Of a DNA stretch of 5,697 nt, positions 4,660 through 5,697 are shown piece after piece. The first letter of the stretch is position 1; each line of letters begins with the position of its first letter. The translations under genes and the position numbers were made by a program. This DNA is from Bacteroidota bacterium (GTDB lineage: Bacteria; Bacteroidota; Rhodothermia; Rhodothermales; UBA10348): NCBI GenBank assembly GCA_022571135.1, contig JACZYK010000192.1, positions 1 through 5,697 of the forward strand, in the 5' to 3' direction. Under the pieces are notes generated by a model. It was given only the letters and a program-made list of their open reading frames with translations. It was not told the DNA's origin and did no database searches.

Positions 4660-5697
4660 TCAGCGCACCGGGATCGTGTCCACTCTGCGGTATCCGGCAG
4701 ATCCTTCTTTCTTGCTCGTGCCCGAGGCGCGGCCCATTCCGGCGCTTACCAGTCGACTGGCCGCAACGCCGTTGTCCACGTAGAACTGCTCGACGGCTCT
4801 GGTCCGGTCCTCTGAGAGTTCCTGGGCCCTGCGCTCGCCCGGCGCGGCCCATCCCTCGAGTCTGGCATTCAGGTTCGGGCACTCGAGCAGGATCTCAAGA
4901 TTCTCCCGGAGCGCCTCGCGCGCCTCCGTTGTCAGAATGGAAGAGTTGCGGCCGAAGAAAGCCGCGTTCATCTCGGTGACCTCTCTACAGATTGCAGCCT
5001 CGTACGGATCGACCGTGATCGTCATCGTGCGACTGACGGTTCCTCCGCAGTTCGTGACTTCGAGCGTAACGGCATAGGCTCCTGCCGTGCTGTAGGTATG
5101 GGTCGGGCTCGAAGCGCTCGACGTCGAGCCGTCACCGAAGTCCCAGCTGTAGCTGACTTCCGGGGTTCCGGCAATGTTCGCCGAGAAGTCCGTCTCCGTC
5201 TCGGTGTCCGGATCCATGCTGGACGAGCGCATGGATACGATCGATACCGCCTGACAGGCCTCGTTGACCGTTACGGGACACGTCCGAAGGTCCCGGCCCT
5301 TGCCCTGACCGTTTGTGGCCGTGAGCGTCACGTCGTATGTCCCGGCCGTCGAGAAAGTATGGGTCGCGGTAAGACCCGAAGCCCTCGCTCCGTCACCGAA
5401 GTCCCACGTGGCGACGACGGGCTGCGTGGCGTTGTCATTGACGGCACTAGAGAAAGTGATCGGTGTACCGGTCTCGATAGCCTCGGCGGGACAGACTACA
5501 CTCTCGACCACAACCGGGACAAAACGGGTGAGATTGAACTTTAATCCAGCGGCTGTTCTGCCGAGGAAGTCGAATCCACCGAATCCGTTTCCGTCATAGC
5601 CATCGGCCTTGTCATCCGAAAACGTCACATGGGCGCCATGCTCCACGAAGAACGAGGTGTTATCATTGATCATGAAATCAAGTCCTACACCGAGAGA
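4660..5697 (-). CDS. Outer-membrane protein: beta-barrel end, two PKD domains, OmpA-like C-terminus (5' end cut)
   Basis: The last 345 residues are visible; the reading frame is open at base 5697 and the signal peptide and most of the barrel lie outside. Numbering from the first visible codon, residues 1-60 look like the last strands of an OmpA-type barrel (VGLDFMINDNTSFFVEHG, later GRTAAGLKFNLTRF). Two PKD domains follow, about 67-145 and 147-230, each with WDFGDG (98-103 and 185-190). An OmpA C-terminal domain fills 238-345, with LSEDR (294-298) and YRRVD (336-340). Such proteins sit in the outer membrane with the OmpA domain toward peptidoglycan. The usual GHTD segment reads GWAA, so the aspartate that contacts diaminopimelate is missing, while the arginine R298 is kept. 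Cysteines fall in pairs, one pair per domain. The ATG at 5673 is internal, not the start. A structural or adhesion role is likely; the family is reasonably sure. Confidence 0.9.
   Translation of the reverse strand, partial: SLGVGLDFMINDNTSFFVEHGAHVTFSDDKADGYDGNGFGGFDFLGRTAAGLKFNLTRFVPVVVESVVCPAEAIETGTPITFSSAVNDNATQPVVATWDFGDGARASGLTATHTFSTAGTYDVTLTATNGQGKGRDLRTCPVTVNEACQAVSIVSMRSSSMDPDTETETDFSANIAGTPEVSYSWDFGDGSTSSASSPTHTYSTAGAYAVTLEVTNCGGTVSRTMTITVDPYEAAICREVTEMNAAFFGRNSSILTTEAREALRENLEILLECPNLNARLEGWAAPGERRAQELSEDRTRAVEQFYVDNGVAASRLVSAGMGRASGTSKKEGSAGYRRVDTIPVR
5129..5145 (-). repeat. Direct repeat copy 1 (second PKD domain)
   Basis: Seventeen bases, CCGTCACCGAAGTCCCA on the plus strand, identical to 5390-5406. 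They encode the W-D-F-G-D-G core of a PKD domain and reflect domain duplication plus conserved codon choice. Confidence 0.7.
5390..5406 (-). repeat. Direct repeat copy 2 (first PKD domain)
   Basis: The same 17 bases as 5129-5145, spaced 261 bases (87 codons, one PKD domain) away and in the same reading frame. Confidence 0.7.

Noticed and set aside
1..5697. CRISPR arrays, tRNA or rRNA genes, insertion sequences, attachment sites
   Set aside because: I looked for spaced direct repeats, cloverleaf-like segments, transposase motifs and flanking inverted repeats; the only clear direct repeats are the two PKD-coding segments.

Overview
The window looks like chromosomal DNA from a Gram-negative, didermic bacterium, most likely of the Bacteroidota/Rhodothermota group. 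The main support is an outer-membrane protein built as beta-barrel end, two PKD domains and an OmpA-type C-terminus, which I remember as common in Rhodothermales-like genomes. Other support is the number of secreted proteins, a lipoprotein cyclophilin, and weak Shine-Dalgarno sequences in front of several genes. This placement is a judgement from memory, not a database result. I see no mobile element, rRNA, tRNA, prophage or CRISPR array.

Layout. Bases 1-3065 hold three minus-strand genes in a probable operon. In transcription order they are a seven-bladed LVIVD-type beta-propeller secreted protein (3065-1728), a membrane-anchored protein whose exported domain resembles the periplasmic part of RskA anti-sigma factors (1638-1054), and a secreted multicopper oxidase with a methionine-rich N-terminus (1012 to beyond base 1). 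A roughly 200-base divergent control region (3066-3263) separates them from plus-strand genes. These are a small single-pass membrane protein (3264-3458), a lipoprotein cyclophilin-type peptidyl-prolyl isomerase (3563-4153), an orphan coding tail that looks like the last 29 codons of a DUF5655-type protein (4198-4287), a GC-rich hairpin-forming spacer, and a small zinc-ribbon membrane protein (4394-4576). A hairpin terminator (4604-4635) separates this last gene from a convergent minus-strand PKD/OmpA gene (4660 to beyond base 5697, 5' end missing).

How the genes fit together. Almost everything here acts in the cell envelope. The three minus-strand genes are the best candidate for an undescribed system: a copper oxidase is co-encoded with a propeller that carries a histidine at the start of five consecutive blades and with a His/Met-containing RskA-like domain. 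A shared periplasmic copper-handling or oxidation role is a reasonable hypothesis, but it is inference. The plus-strand genes share no obvious pathway beyond the envelope; the cyclophilin could assist folding of exported proteins.
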